A DNA stretch of 64,000 nt from Christiangramia lutea (GTDB lineage Bacteria > Bacteroidota > Bacteroidia > Flavobacteriales > Flavobacteriaceae), in contig NZ_JAKVTV010000003.1 in assembly GCF_022489035.1 (NCBI RefSeq), forward strand, positions 434,001 through 498,000, read 5' to 3'. The position numbers and the translations under genes were made by a program. The notes beneath the pieces are model-generated. The model was given only the letters and a program-made list of their open reading frames with translations, was not told the DNA's origin and made no database searches. This document shows, one piece after another, positions 45,682-54,746 of this stretch; within the stretch, counting starts at the first letter, position 1, and every line of letters starts with the position of its first letter.

Positions 45682-46582
45682 TTTTGAACCTTTATTTGTA
45701 ATAGGAAATCCTAGGTCTGGTACATCTTTATACAGGCTAATTTTAACAAGTCACAGTGATATATGTGTTCCACCTGAATGTGGTTTTATTCAATGGTGGT
45801 ATGAAAAGTATAAAACCTGGAATTTATCCAATACTAATAACGATTCTGAGGTTCAACTATTCGTTGAAGACTTAAAGACTTCGAAGAAAATAGAAACCTG
45901 GAACTTAAATTATGAAGAGTTAAGGTTTAATATTTCGGGAAATTCAAGAATTGAATCCTACGCTGATCTATGCTTATTTGTAATCGAATCTTATGCCAGG
46001 CAGCAGTCTAAAACTCCTGAATTTTTAGGCGATAAAAACAATTATTATGTAAAGCATCTCGATTTATTGTATACAATATATCCAAAGGCCAAGTTTCTTT
46101 TTCTAATTAGAGATGGGAGGGATGTGGCTTGTTCATATCTGGCTATTTCCAAAAAAGAAATTAAATCTAAATACAAACCACACTTACCAACCGATATAGA
46201 AGAGATTGCAAAAGAATGGTCAGAAAATAATGAGCAAATTTTAAAGTTTTCGAAAAGATTACCTCAGGGTAATTTTCACATTTTAAAATATGAAGACCTT
46301 GTAACAGGTTTTGATGAAAGTCTGAAAGATGTTTGTAATCTGCTGGAATTACCTTTTGAACAGTCAATGAGGCAGTTCCATGAATATAACCAAAACAAGC
46401 AATTGGAGCCTTCTGAAACTTTAGAATGGAAACAAAAGACAAGAGAGCCTATCGATAAAAAAAATATTGAAAAATATAAAAGTGAGATGAGTGAAGTCCA
46501 ACAAAAGCTTTTTGAGAAGATCGCGGCTTCAACTCTGGAGAAATTTGATTATAAGCTGGATTATATTAAAGAGGGCACATGA
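45674..46582 (+). CDS. Sulfotransferase, 2 of 4
   Basis: 302 residues. The PAPS loop is FVIGNPRSGTSLYRLI (Pro13-Ser18), and FLIRDGRDVACSY (Arg146-) binds the 3'-phosphate. The family includes carbohydrate sulfotransferases of both bacteria and animals. It overlaps the aminotransferase gene by 8 bases and the next gene by 4 bases. The acceptor is unknown. Confidence 0.88.
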   Translation: MNNFEPLFVIGNPRSGTSLYRLILTSHSDICVPPECGFIQWWYEKYKTWNLSNTNNDSEVQLFVEDLKTSKKIETWNLNYEELRFNISGNSRIESYADLCLFVIESYARQQSKTPEFLGDKNNYYVKHLDLLYTIYPKAKFLFLIRDGRDVACSYLAISKKEIKSKYKPHLPTDIEEIAKEWSENNEQILKFSKRLPQGNFHILKYEDLVTGFDESLKDVCNLLELPFEQSMRQFHEYNQNKQLEPSETLEWKQKTREPIDKKNIEKYKSEMSEVQQKLFEKIAASTLEKFDYKLDYIKEGT

Positions 46583-47709
46583 ATATTCACTTAGTTGATG
46601 ATCAGAAATTTATAAATCAGGCTATTGAGAGAACGAGTATTAATTCTCAAAAGCAAAATATCTTTATTTGTAATGTAAAAAAGCAGGATAGCTATTTTGT
46701 GGAAAACCGAGATAATGTGTCATTCTTTGAGTTTTCAATTGAATTAGATCAAGTAAAATCCAAAATTCTTGAAACCATTGAAAATACTAATGAGGTTAAG
46801 ATTTTTGTTCACTACCTGGAATTTTATAAAGCAAAACTGATCAATGAAATCTTCAAAGATCATAAAATCGAAACCTATTGGATTTTCTATGGAAACGATT
46901 TATATAAACATTTGTATAGATTAGGCAGATATGATTTATTTGATAAGAAGGATAACGGTTTCATATCTCAAGTTAGAAAGACTTTACGGAAAAATTTCGT
47001 AAAAATTTTCAAACAAAAGGAACAGAAGGAAATTAAGCAATTCATATTTAATTTGGATTTCTTTTGCTTCTGGAATATCTATGATTACGAGCTTTTAACC
47101 CAGCATTTCAAAACAAAGGCTGAATTCAGGAATTTTCGATATGACTCTGTTAACTATCCTCGAAAATTTTCTCTAAACAAAGACAGTAATAAGTATAATG
47201 TCCTAGTAAATCATTCGGCTTCCGCTTCTGGGAATCATCTTTCTATTTTGAATGTTTTGAACAGAAATGAGTATAAAAATGCTATCGATAATTTATATGT
47301 ACCCCTTAATTATGGTAATAAAGAGAATGCCGATTCTGTAAATACATTTTGTGAACAAAACTTCAGAAAAATTTATTATCCCATCTTAAATTTTTTACCA
47401 AAGGCCCAATATTACGAACTATTGGATGGAGTTGATGTTGCATTTTTCGGCCATCGAAGACAGGAGGCTGGTAATAATATAAATTACCTTTTGAATAATG
47501 GCGTGAAGGTTTATTTGAGGGAAGATAACAACTTACTCAAATTTTATAAAAATATAGGCGTATATATCTTCAGTTTTGAAAAAGACTTGAAAAAAGGTCA
47601 AATATTTTCAACTTTGTCACACGAGAAGCAGCAGCACAATCATGATATAGTCTCATCATATTTTTCTGATGAAGTAATCAATGGTTGGTATAAAGATTTA
47701 CTAAATTGA
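46579..47709 (+). CDS. WecF-like (GT56) dTDP-Fuc4NAc transferase
   Basis: 376 residues. IFVHYLEFYKAKLINEI and TYWIFYGNDLYKHL near the N-terminal third and VNHSASASGNHLSILNVL in the middle resemble WecF, which adds 4-acetamido-4,6-dideoxygalactose from the dTDP donor to a lipid-linked glycan. This fits the RfbA/RfbB/aminotransferase set upstream. It is a cytoplasmic, membrane-associated enzyme. The family call rests on motif resemblance. Confidence 0.7.
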   Translation: MNIHLVDDQKFINQAIERTSINSQKQNIFICNVKKQDSYFVENRDNVSFFEFSIELDQVKSKILETIENTNEVKIFVHYLEFYKAKLINEIFKDHKIETYWIFYGNDLYKHLYRLGRYDLFDKKDNGFISQVRKTLRKNFVKIFKQKEQKEIKQFIFNLDFFCFWNIYDYELLTQHFKTKAEFRNFRYDSVNYPRKFSLNKDSNKYNVLVNHSASASGNHLSILNVLNRNEYKNAIDNLYVPLNYGNKENADSVNTFCEQNFRKIYYPILNFLPKAQYYELLDGVDVAFFGHRRQEAGNNINYLLNNGVKVYLREDNNLLKFYKNIGVYIFSFEKDLKKGQIFSTLSHEKQQHNHDIVSSYFSDEVINGWYKDLLN

Positions 47710-47767
47710 TTTTTTTACACTCGAAATCCGAACTATTCTAAATTATATGTAAAACCAATACTACTAT

Positions 47768-48703
47768 ATGCAAAAAAAACTACTATCGAATAAACCAAAA
47801 ATATTATTAATGCTTGGTTACCCTAGAAGCGGAAGTACTGTTTTTGGTGAATTAATAAGTCAATCAACACATTTTTTGCATGTAGGAGAAATGGAAAGAT
47901 TGTGGTATCCAAGAAAGAACAAAGCTTCATTCTATCCTCAGAAAGAATGTTCATGTGGAAGTCAGCTATACGAGTGTGACTTTTGGCTTCCTTATTTTGA
48001 TAAGGTTGCTGAAAAAATTAAAGAAATAAAATCAAAAAGAGGAGTGGAGCTCAATAGTAAAATTTTGTGCGGCTATAAAGAAGATTTTATTCAGAAAGGA
48101 AAAATACATGGTCCCGAGGCTGAAATATATACCGAAGTGATTTCTACTTTATATTCAGAATTGTATAAGGGAGAGGGGCAGATAATAGTTGATGGTTCTA
48201 AGGAGCTATGGTACGCGAAGTATCTTGAAAGCACAGGATTATTTGATCTCTCTTATTTACATTTGATAAGAGACGTGAAAGGAATTGTTTATTCGCGTCA
48301 AAAAAAATTGAAGAAAAAAGATGAAGAAAGTAATACAGTTACTTTGAACTATAAGTATTTAGTATATGATACATTAAGATGGAATTATATAAATACTAAG
48401 ACCCGTAAATTTTTGGAAGATAAAAGATCGGTTGAAGTAACATACGAAGATATGGTCAAGAAGCCGAAAGATGTTCTAAAGACAATAGGGGATCTGATGG
48501 AAGTTGAAATTGCCTCTAATTCTATTTTAAATTCTCAAAACGCATATTTTATCGAGGATAATCATTTGGTTCATGGTAATAGATTTCGTTTTAAGAGAGG
48601 AGAAGTGAAGTTAAAAAAGGATACCAGGTATCTTGAAGAAATGAAAGAATTTGATTTGAATTTAATCGATTTACTTTCATGGTTTAAACTACACAAAAAT
48701 TAG
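47768..48703 (+). CDS. Sulfotransferase, 3 of 4
   Basis: 311 residues. LMLGYPRSGSTVFGELI (Pro19-Thr24) is the PAPS loop, LHLIRDVKGIVYSRQKK the 3'-phosphate segment. A Cys-rich CSCGSQLYECDFW stretch of about residues 60-72 is notable and may bind metal or form a lid. A 58-base gap precedes it, longer than most in the operon. Confidence 0.85.
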   Translation: MQKKLLSNKPKILLMLGYPRSGSTVFGELISQSTHFLHVGEMERLWYPRKNKASFYPQKECSCGSQLYECDFWLPYFDKVAEKIKEIKSKRGVELNSKILCGYKEDFIQKGKIHGPEAEIYTEVISTLYSELYKGEGQIIVDGSKELWYAKYLESTGLFDLSYLHLIRDVKGIVYSRQKKLKKKDEESNTVTLNYKYLVYDTLRWNYINTKTRKFLEDKRSVEVTYEDMVKKPKDVLKTIGDLMEVEIASNSILNSQNAYFIEDNHLVHGNRFRFKRGEVKLKKDTRYLEEMKEFDLNLIDLLSWFKLHKN

Positions 48704-48711
48704 TATATAAA

Positions 48712-49638
48712 TTGAGTAACAATAAAAATCCATATTTTTCAGTTGTCATCCCTTCCTATAACCGAGAAAAGCTTATTGAGAAAGCTATTCAAAGTGTGGC
48801 AAGCCAGACTTATAAAGATTATGAGATAATAATCGCTGATGACTGTTCTACCGATAGAACTAAAGAAGTAGTAGAAGGTCTTTCGATTCCTAATTTAAGC
48901 TTTTATCAGAATGAGATAAATAAAGGAAACGCTGGAGCACGAAATTTGGGCGCCAGGAAGGCAAATGGGAGATATGTTTGTTATCTTGATAGCGATGATC
49001 AATATCACCCAGACTTTTTGGAGAAGATGTTTTCATTAATCCAGAAATACGATGAGCCAGGTTTTCTTTGGTGTAACGTAAATAGAATAGATGCTCAGGG
49101 AAACAAGCTTGACCATTCAGCGCCTGAAAAATGGAAGCCAATGGAAGCAAATGATCCTTATGTTTTTTTTCTGAATGGATTATATTTTGGAACTGATTTT
49201 GGTTTTACTGTAAGACGCGATTGTTTTGATAAAACCGGGTATTTTGATGAGAATCTTCGTGCTGCTGTTGATACTGATTTCATGCTACGTATAGTCCAGG
49301 ATTTTGATTTTGCACATACGCTTGAAGTTCTTGTGGATACTTACGACCACTCAGGGCATCGAGTTAGAAAAGATTCCTCTCAGAAACTTCGCAGCTATAA
49401 ACTGATGATTCAAAAGCATACTGAAAAAATAAAAGAACATCAACATTTGCAAAGAAGATGGAACTATAAGCTTATGTGGCTTTGTTATCATAATAACCAA
49501 AAAAAAGACGCAAGATATTATTTAAAAAGATCTATAGAATGCGGTAATAAAAAAGCATTAGTTGCGGCAGGATTATTTGAAGTTTTTCCGGTTAAAACCG
49601 CGATCAAACTTCATAAGAAAATTTCAGAAAAGTTATAG
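48712..49638 (+). CDS. GT2 family glycosyltransferase
   Basis: 308 residues, TTG start. GT-A fold: FSVVIPSYNREKLIEKAIQS, ADDCSTDRT, and the DxD in YLDSDDQYHPDFL. It transfers a sugar from a nucleotide donor in the cytoplasm; specificity unknown. It follows the sulfotransferase gene by 8 bases and leads directly into the deacetylase gene. Confidence 0.88.
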   Translation: MSNNKNPYFSVVIPSYNREKLIEKAIQSVASQTYKDYEIIIADDCSTDRTKEVVEGLSIPNLSFYQNEINKGNAGARNLGARKANGRYVCYLDSDDQYHPDFLEKMFSLIQKYDEPGFLWCNVNRIDAQGNKLDHSAPEKWKPMEANDPYVFFLNGLYFGTDFGFTVRRDCFDKTGYFDENLRAAVDTDFMLRIVQDFDFAHTLEVLVDTYDHSGHRVRKDSSQKLRSYKLMIQKHTEKIKEHQHLQRRWNYKLMWLCYHNNQKKDARYYLKRSIECGNKKALVAAGLFEVFPVKTAIKLHKKISEKL

Positions 49639-49639
49639 G

Positions 49640-50515
49640 ATGAGATCAATATTATACGATTTACTTAACCTGTTTCCTTTTTCAAATAACTCCAGGTCTT
49701 TAAAGGTACTAGCTTATCACACGGTTCCTGATGAAAATGAATTTGAAAAACAGGTGAAATTTCTTAAGGAAAATTATCACCTTATTACAATTTCAGATTT
49801 GCGAAAATCTTTGGATAATCAGCTTGAATTACCAGAAAACTCACTTTTAATTACCTTTGATGATGGTGATATAACCGTGTATGAAAATGGTTTTCCTGTT
49901 CTTAGAAAATTAAAGGTTCCAGCAGCCATATTTATAATAACCGATTTAATCGATAGCAATAAGACTTTTTGGTGCCGATGGGTGGAAAAAGCGTATGAAA
50001 GACAAGGTAAATTATATTCAGAAGCCAGGAAGCAGGTAGATCGGCTAAAAAAGGTTCCGGAAGAAGAGCGAAGAGAGTATTTGAAGTCGCTTCCCCTAAT
50101 CAATTCTGGGCAATTAACTTCTAAGCAACTCATAGAGCTTAATGATAATGGGATTTTTATTGGTAACCATACCCATACGCATCCAATGATTAATAAATGT
50201 AATGAGGCTCAAATCATGGAAGAAATGAATGCTGCTAAATCTAAATTTGAAGATTTAGATCTTAGCGAGAATTTTTCCGTATTTGCTTATCCCAATGGTA
50301 ATTGGGAGCCAAATTCTGAAAACACATTGATGGAAGAGGGCATTGAAATAGCTTTTTTGTTTGATCATCAGGTAAATAAGGATATAACTAAGATTAATCC
50401 CATGCGGATATCCCGTATAAGGGTAAATGCAGATGATGATCTATCTGAATTTAAAGTTAAAGTGTCTGGTCTTCATTCCAGAATTTTAAATCTTCGGCAA
50501 AAAATTGGCGTTTAA
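49640..50515 (+). CDS. NodB-type polysaccharide deacetylase
   Basis: 291 residues from the ATG at 49640, one base after the upstream stop; the longer open frame overlaps the GT2 gene by 77 bases and is unlikely. Catalytic/metal motifs are LITFDDGD and GNHTHTHP, as in NodB-fold CE4 enzymes. No signal peptide is evident. It may N-deacetylate a HexNAc in the growing unit, making an amine that could be N-sulfated; the latter is inference. Confidence 0.85.
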   Translation: MRSILYDLLNLFPFSNNSRSLKVLAYHTVPDENEFEKQVKFLKENYHLITISDLRKSLDNQLELPENSLLITFDDGDITVYENGFPVLRKLKVPAAIFIITDLIDSNKTFWCRWVEKAYERQGKLYSEARKQVDRLKKVPEEERREYLKSLPLINSGQLTSKQLIELNDNGIFIGNHTHTHPMINKCNEAQIMEEMNAAKSKFEDLDLSENFSVFAYPNGNWEPNSENTLMEEGIEIAFLFDHQVNKDITKINPMRISRIRVNADDDLSEFKVKVSGLHSRILNLRQKIGV

Positions 50516-50524
50516 CAAACTTAG

Positions 50525-51385
50525 ATGATTAAATACAAGGGAAAATCGATTCTTCATAGATTAGCTTCAAGAAATAGAACTAATAAATTATTCTATAAAG
50601 GGCTTGAGCTTTCCGGTAATACATTAGAAAATAAAAAATGGGTGTTTATACTTGGATGTTATAATTCTGGAACCACCCTTTTAAACCAAATATTAGCAAA
50701 TCACCCTCAAATTTCCGGATTGCCCGATGAAGGAGTGATGCTAACTTCAGAGTTGTTAAAACCTGAAGATTTTGGGTGGCGAAGAATGTGGTCTGAATGT
50801 TATGATCAATTGAAGACTGGTCAAGACACAACACCGAAAACTGCTCAAAAAATTAAAAAGCACTGGTCTCATTTTTATAAATCCAAACCTTACCTTGTTG
50901 AAAAATCTATTTCCAATGTTTGTAGAGTATCTTTTTTAAATGAACAATTTCAGCCGGCATACTTTATTCATATCGTGAGAAATGGTTATGCCGTTTCTGA
51001 AGGTATTCAACGAAAAGCCAAAATTATTTCCGGTAACGAATATGAGAAGCAAGAGAAATACCCTATAGAAGTTTGTGCCAAACAATGGGTTGACACTTTA
51101 GATGTTTTTGAAAAAGAAAAGGAGAACTTAAAAAATGTTTTTGAGATCACATACGAGGAGTTTACCGAAGATCCCGATAGGCTCATGAAAGAAATCACAA
51201 CTTTTTTAGGTCTCGAGGGATTTAATAATAAATTATCTGAAAGGTCTTTCTCGGTTCATGAGAAAAGTAGCGAGATCAAGAATATGAACTCCAGAAGCCT
51301 TTCGAAACTTTCTGAAGTAGATATTGAAAAAATTAATTCTGTTGCATCAGAACATCTTAAAAAGTACAATTACAAGGTTTTATGA
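50525..51385 (+). CDS. Sulfotransferase, 4 of 4
   Basis: 286 residues. FILGCYNSGTTLLNQIL (Ser48-Thr51) is the PAPS loop and YFIHIVRNGYAVSEGI the 3'-phosphate segment. The substrate is not predictable. Its position directly after a NodB-type deacetylase is reminiscent of the NDST pairing of deacetylase and N-sulfotransferase. It overlaps the GT4 gene by 4 bases. Confidence 0.82.
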   Translation: MIKYKGKSILHRLASRNRTNKLFYKGLELSGNTLENKKWVFILGCYNSGTTLLNQILANHPQISGLPDEGVMLTSELLKPEDFGWRRMWSECYDQLKTGQDTTPKTAQKIKKHWSHFYKSKPYLVEKSISNVCRVSFLNEQFQPAYFIHIVRNGYAVSEGIQRKAKIISGNEYEKQEKYPIEVCAKQWVDTLDVFEKEKENLKNVFEITYEEFTEDPDRLMKEITTFLGLEGFNNKLSERSFSVHEKSSEIKNMNSRSLSKLSEVDIEKINSVASEHLKKYNYKVL

Positions 51386-52533
51386 AAATTCTATATGTTC
51401 AAGATAGTTTAGGTACGGGAGGGGCAGAAAGGTCTAATGCTGATTTATGGTATTACCTCCAGAGCCAGCCTGATGTTCATCTCAAAATTGTTGTTCTAGA
51501 ACATCGTAAGGTTGGTATTGAACAAGAGATACTTGAAGCTGGTTTTGATGTTACTTTTCTAAAAAACGGTAACTTAATTTCGCAGGCCAGGAACCTGGCC
51601 GGAATTATTGAGGAATTTGAACCAGATTTAGTTCAATCAGTATTATTTAGATCGGCTATTCGTGTAAGGCTTGCTAAGCAGTTCATTTCTTTCTTCCATC
51701 TTGAATATATCGTTAATTGTAGTTATTCAAAAATTCGCTACAATGATCCTAAGATCAATAATCTTGGGCTTTCTGCATATAAATATCTGAACCGCTATAC
51801 TCAATCAAAAGGAGTAGATCATTTTATTGCGCTAACAGAGGAAGTTAAAAATCATGCTTCAAATCATCTAAAAATTAAACCTTCAAAGATTACTGTTATC
51901 CCAAGAGGGAGGTCTAAGAACCGCTTTCTTGCGGAGAAGGATTTAGTACATAAAGAAATCAGAGAAGAATTGAATATTGATGAAGATGCTATTCTATTTG
52001 TTCATGTGGGTAGGCAGGAATATCAAAAAGCTCAAACCGATCTTCTAGAGGCAATTTACTTAATTGATGACGAACTAAAAAAATTAAAATCACATTTCAT
52101 TTTTTGTGGTAGAAAAGGAAATTTGACTTCAGAAATTAAAGAATACTTGAATAATAATGATATTCAAACTCCCATAGACTGGTTAGGTCATAGAAATGAT
52201 ATTCAGGAGATACTTTTAGCAGCTGATGTTTTCGTTTTTCCTTCTTTATATGAAGGCTTAGGTGGTTCTTTAATAGAAGCACAGGCGGCTGGATTACCCA
52301 TAATAGCCTCCAATATTAAGGTTTTTGAAGAAGTAGTTAGAGAAGATTTTAACGCAACCCTTTTTGAAACTTCAAACACTAAAGATCTGGCAGCAAAATT
52401 AAAGTTTTTTGCCACCTCAAAAGAGTTGCGTGAAAAATACGGTAAGAATAGTTTGGAAAATTATAATGAGAAATTCCAAATTGATGATATTCACAATCGA
52501 ATTTTTAATTTATATAAAGATTTAATCAATTGA
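51382..52533 (+). CDS. GT4 family glycosyltransferase
   Basis: 383 residues, GT-B fold. N-terminal GTGGAERSNADLWYYL, the donor-binding segment FVHVGRQEYQKAQTDLLEA and the EX7E-type FPSLYEGLGGSLIEAQAAG are typical. It ends in TTGA shared with the following gene. It is cytoplasmic; the sugar is unknown. Confidence 0.88.
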   Translation: MKILYVQDSLGTGGAERSNADLWYYLQSQPDVHLKIVVLEHRKVGIEQEILEAGFDVTFLKNGNLISQARNLAGIIEEFEPDLVQSVLFRSAIRVRLAKQFISFFHLEYIVNCSYSKIRYNDPKINNLGLSAYKYLNRYTQSKGVDHFIALTEEVKNHASNHLKIKPSKITVIPRGRSKNRFLAEKDLVHKEIREELNIDEDAILFVHVGRQEYQKAQTDLLEAIYLIDDELKKLKSHFIFCGRKGNLTSEIKEYLNNNDIQTPIDWLGHRNDIQEILLAADVFVFPSLYEGLGGSLIEAQAAGLPIIASNIKVFEEVVREDFNATLFETSNTKDLAAKLKFFATSKELREKYGKNSLENYNEKFQIDDIHNRIFNLYKDLIN

Positions 52534-54746
52534 AAATTCTTCAATTAGTAACCAAACGACAATATCGTGGAGCTGAGGTCTTTGCCGCAAATCTCAGTAA
52601 AGAACTTATTAATTTTGGTCATTCAATAATTTTTGCCGGTCTCTACAAGAATGATTCGAATATACTGAGAGTAGAAGGCGCACAAAATCTTGATCTTTCT
52701 GAAGGAAAAAGCAGCGCGATCTCCATTTCGCTAATCAAAACCATAGTCAAGCTTGTAAAAGATGCAAACCCGGATGTAATACAGTGCAATGGAAGCGATA
52801 CCTTAAAATATATGGTTCTCGCAAACTTCTACTTAAAAAAAAGGCCTCTGGTATACAGAAATATTAGCACTATAAGTGAATGGCTTGGTTCTGATCTTAA
52901 ACTTACCCTATATAAGAAGATATTCTCTAGGGTGGATCACGTCACTTCTGTTGGATCTGAATCGATTCAAGATCTAATTGAAACTCTAAATTATCCAAAA
53001 GAACAGACCTCGGTAATTCGAAGGGGAATTCCAAACGACAAGCTTAATAACGAAGATTTCGGTTTTGAGTTAAAAAAGGAGCTCGGACTGGAAGGAGATT
53101 CGAAAATAGTAATGCACGTAGGGAATTTCAGCCCCGAGAAGAATCATACATTTCTTCTCGAAATCTTTCAGGATTTGAAAAATTCACATCCCGAAATAAA
53201 ATTAGTCTGCGTAGGAGATGGTGTCACTTATGGAGATATTGATCAAAAGATCAAGAATAACGGACTTAAAGAAACCGTTTTTTTATTAGGATTCAGAAAA
53301 AATATCCCGGAATTGCTATCTGCTTCTGATTGTGTGGTATTATCAAGCTTGGTAGAAGGAGTACCAGGGGTTATTTTAGAGGCGGCTGTTCAGGAGAAGC
53401 CAACCGTGGCTTCAAATGTAGGTGGTGTAAAAGAAGTTCTCATCGATGAGCAAACAGGCTTTATCATTGATAACTTTGATAAGGACAGATTCAGGAACAA
53501 AATTGTTGAAATTTGCGAGAATGAAACCTTAAGAAAAACTTTAGGGACGAATGCCAGAAATTTAGTAGTAGAGCAATTCAATCCAAAGAAGAACGCTCGG
53601 AAGTTTGAGGAATTGTATGCTGATCTTGCCGGTATTACGCCCGATCCTCAAGGAAAATTGAAAATTCTGCAGATAATTCAAAAAAAACAATATCGGGGCG
53701 CAGAAATATTTTGTGCTCAATTGTCAACAGAGCTGGAAAACAAGGGGCATGAAGTAAAGGTTTACAGTATTTATGACGGTACAGCGAAATTGCCATTTCA
53801 TAAAGAAATAGAATCTCTCGAAAGAATACAATCCTTTAGATATGCCGATTATTTTGGTTGGAAAACTATTGCGAAGATAATAAAGGACTTTAAGCCTGAT
53901 GTAGTACAGGCTAATGCTTCAGACACTCTTAAATATACTATACTTTCACGTGAGATCTTCGGCTGGCAAGTACCTATTGTTTTTAGGAATGCAAGCTTGA
54001 CTAGTTATTACGTAAAGGGTAAACTATCTAGAGAACTGAATAAATTTTTATTTCAAAAAGTAGATCAGGTGGTTTCTGTTTCTCAATCCTCTAAAAGAGA
54101 CCTCAATGAACTTTACCCTTTTACTACAAACAAAACTAATGTGATTACTACTGGAGTTGACAACATGATTAATATTGATTTTAAAAATCCATACCAAGAA
54201 GGTGTCATTAATATTGTCCATGTTGGTTCCCTTACTCCAGAAAAAAATCATCAACACTTACTCGAAATACATAAGGCTTTTCTTGAGTCACATCCTAATT
54301 CCATATTGCATATCATTGGGGAAGGACCTCTCAAAGGAGATATTGAAAAAACTATTCTAAAATTTGGTATCTCTGAGAATGTAATATTTCATGGCGAAAC
54401 TCCAGAACCAAAATCATATATTTATTATGCGAATATGCTCGTTTTACCTAGTCTGGTTGAGGGGCTTCCAGGAGTTATCCTAGAGGCCATGAACTATAAT
54501 ACTATCGTGGTAGCCTACGATGTAGGTGGAATCTCAGAAGTTCTTAATGAGAATACCGGCTTTTTGGTAAAACCAAATAATTTAAAATCTTTCGTACAGT
54601 CAATGAGAAATGCTCTCACTGAAGATAAATCATCTAAAACTCTTGAGGCTAAAAAATTGGTTTTAAATAAGTTCAATAATTCAGTTTTAGCAGAAAACTT
54701 CTTGCAAGTGTATAGGAATACTATAACAGAGAAGAATTACAAATGA
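52530..54746 (+). CDS. Double GT4 glycosyltransferase (two catalytic domains in one chain)
   Basis: 738 residues. Two full GT-B enzymes are joined: domain 1 (1-about 370; KRQYRGAEVFAANLSKEL, HVGNFSPEKNH, SSLVEGVPGVILEA) and domain 2 (from Leu377; KKQYRGAEIFCAQLSTEL, HVGSLTPEKNH, PSLVEGLPGVILEA). Both halves keep the C-terminal EX7E motif, so both may be active and could add two sugars in sequence. The second half begins TTGAAAATTCT, the same as the TTG start of the gene, preceded by AAGGAAAA, so an internal start is possible. It arose by tandem duplication and fusion. Confidence 0.88.
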   Translation: MKILQLVTKRQYRGAEVFAANLSKELINFGHSIIFAGLYKNDSNILRVEGAQNLDLSEGKSSAISISLIKTIVKLVKDANPDVIQCNGSDTLKYMVLANFYLKKRPLVYRNISTISEWLGSDLKLTLYKKIFSRVDHVTSVGSESIQDLIETLNYPKEQTSVIRRGIPNDKLNNEDFGFELKKELGLEGDSKIVMHVGNFSPEKNHTFLLEIFQDLKNSHPEIKLVCVGDGVTYGDIDQKIKNNGLKETVFLLGFRKNIPELLSASDCVVLSSLVEGVPGVILEAAVQEKPTVASNVGGVKEVLIDEQTGFIIDNFDKDRFRNKIVEICENETLRKTLGTNARNLVVEQFNPKKNARKFEELYADLAGITPDPQGKLKILQIIQKKQYRGAEIFCAQLSTELENKGHEVKVYSIYDGTAKLPFHKEIESLERIQSFRYADYFGWKTIAKIIKDFKPDVVQANASDTLKYTILSREIFGWQVPIVFRNASLTSYYVKGKLSRELNKFLFQKVDQVVSVSQSSKRDLNELYPFTTNKTNVITTGVDNMINIDFKNPYQEGVINIVHVGSLTPEKNHQHLLEIHKAFLESHPNSILHIIGEGPLKGDIEKTILKFGISENVIFHGETPEPKSYIYYANMLVLPSLVEGLPGVILEAMNYNTIVVAYDVGGISEVLNENTGFLVKPNNLKSFVQSMRNALTEDKSSKTLEAKKLVLNKFNNSVLAENFLQVYRNTITEKNYK

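Noticed and set aside
47731-47750. Fifth copy of the leader motif before a sulfotransferase (CTATTCTAAATTA)
   Set aside because: Only about ten bases match in AT-rich DNA and the following gene is not a lipoprotein; likely chance.
49562-49639. Upstream extension of the deacetylase frame
   Set aside because: It overlaps the GT2 gene by 77 bases, and an ATG immediately after the GT2 stop fits the family start.
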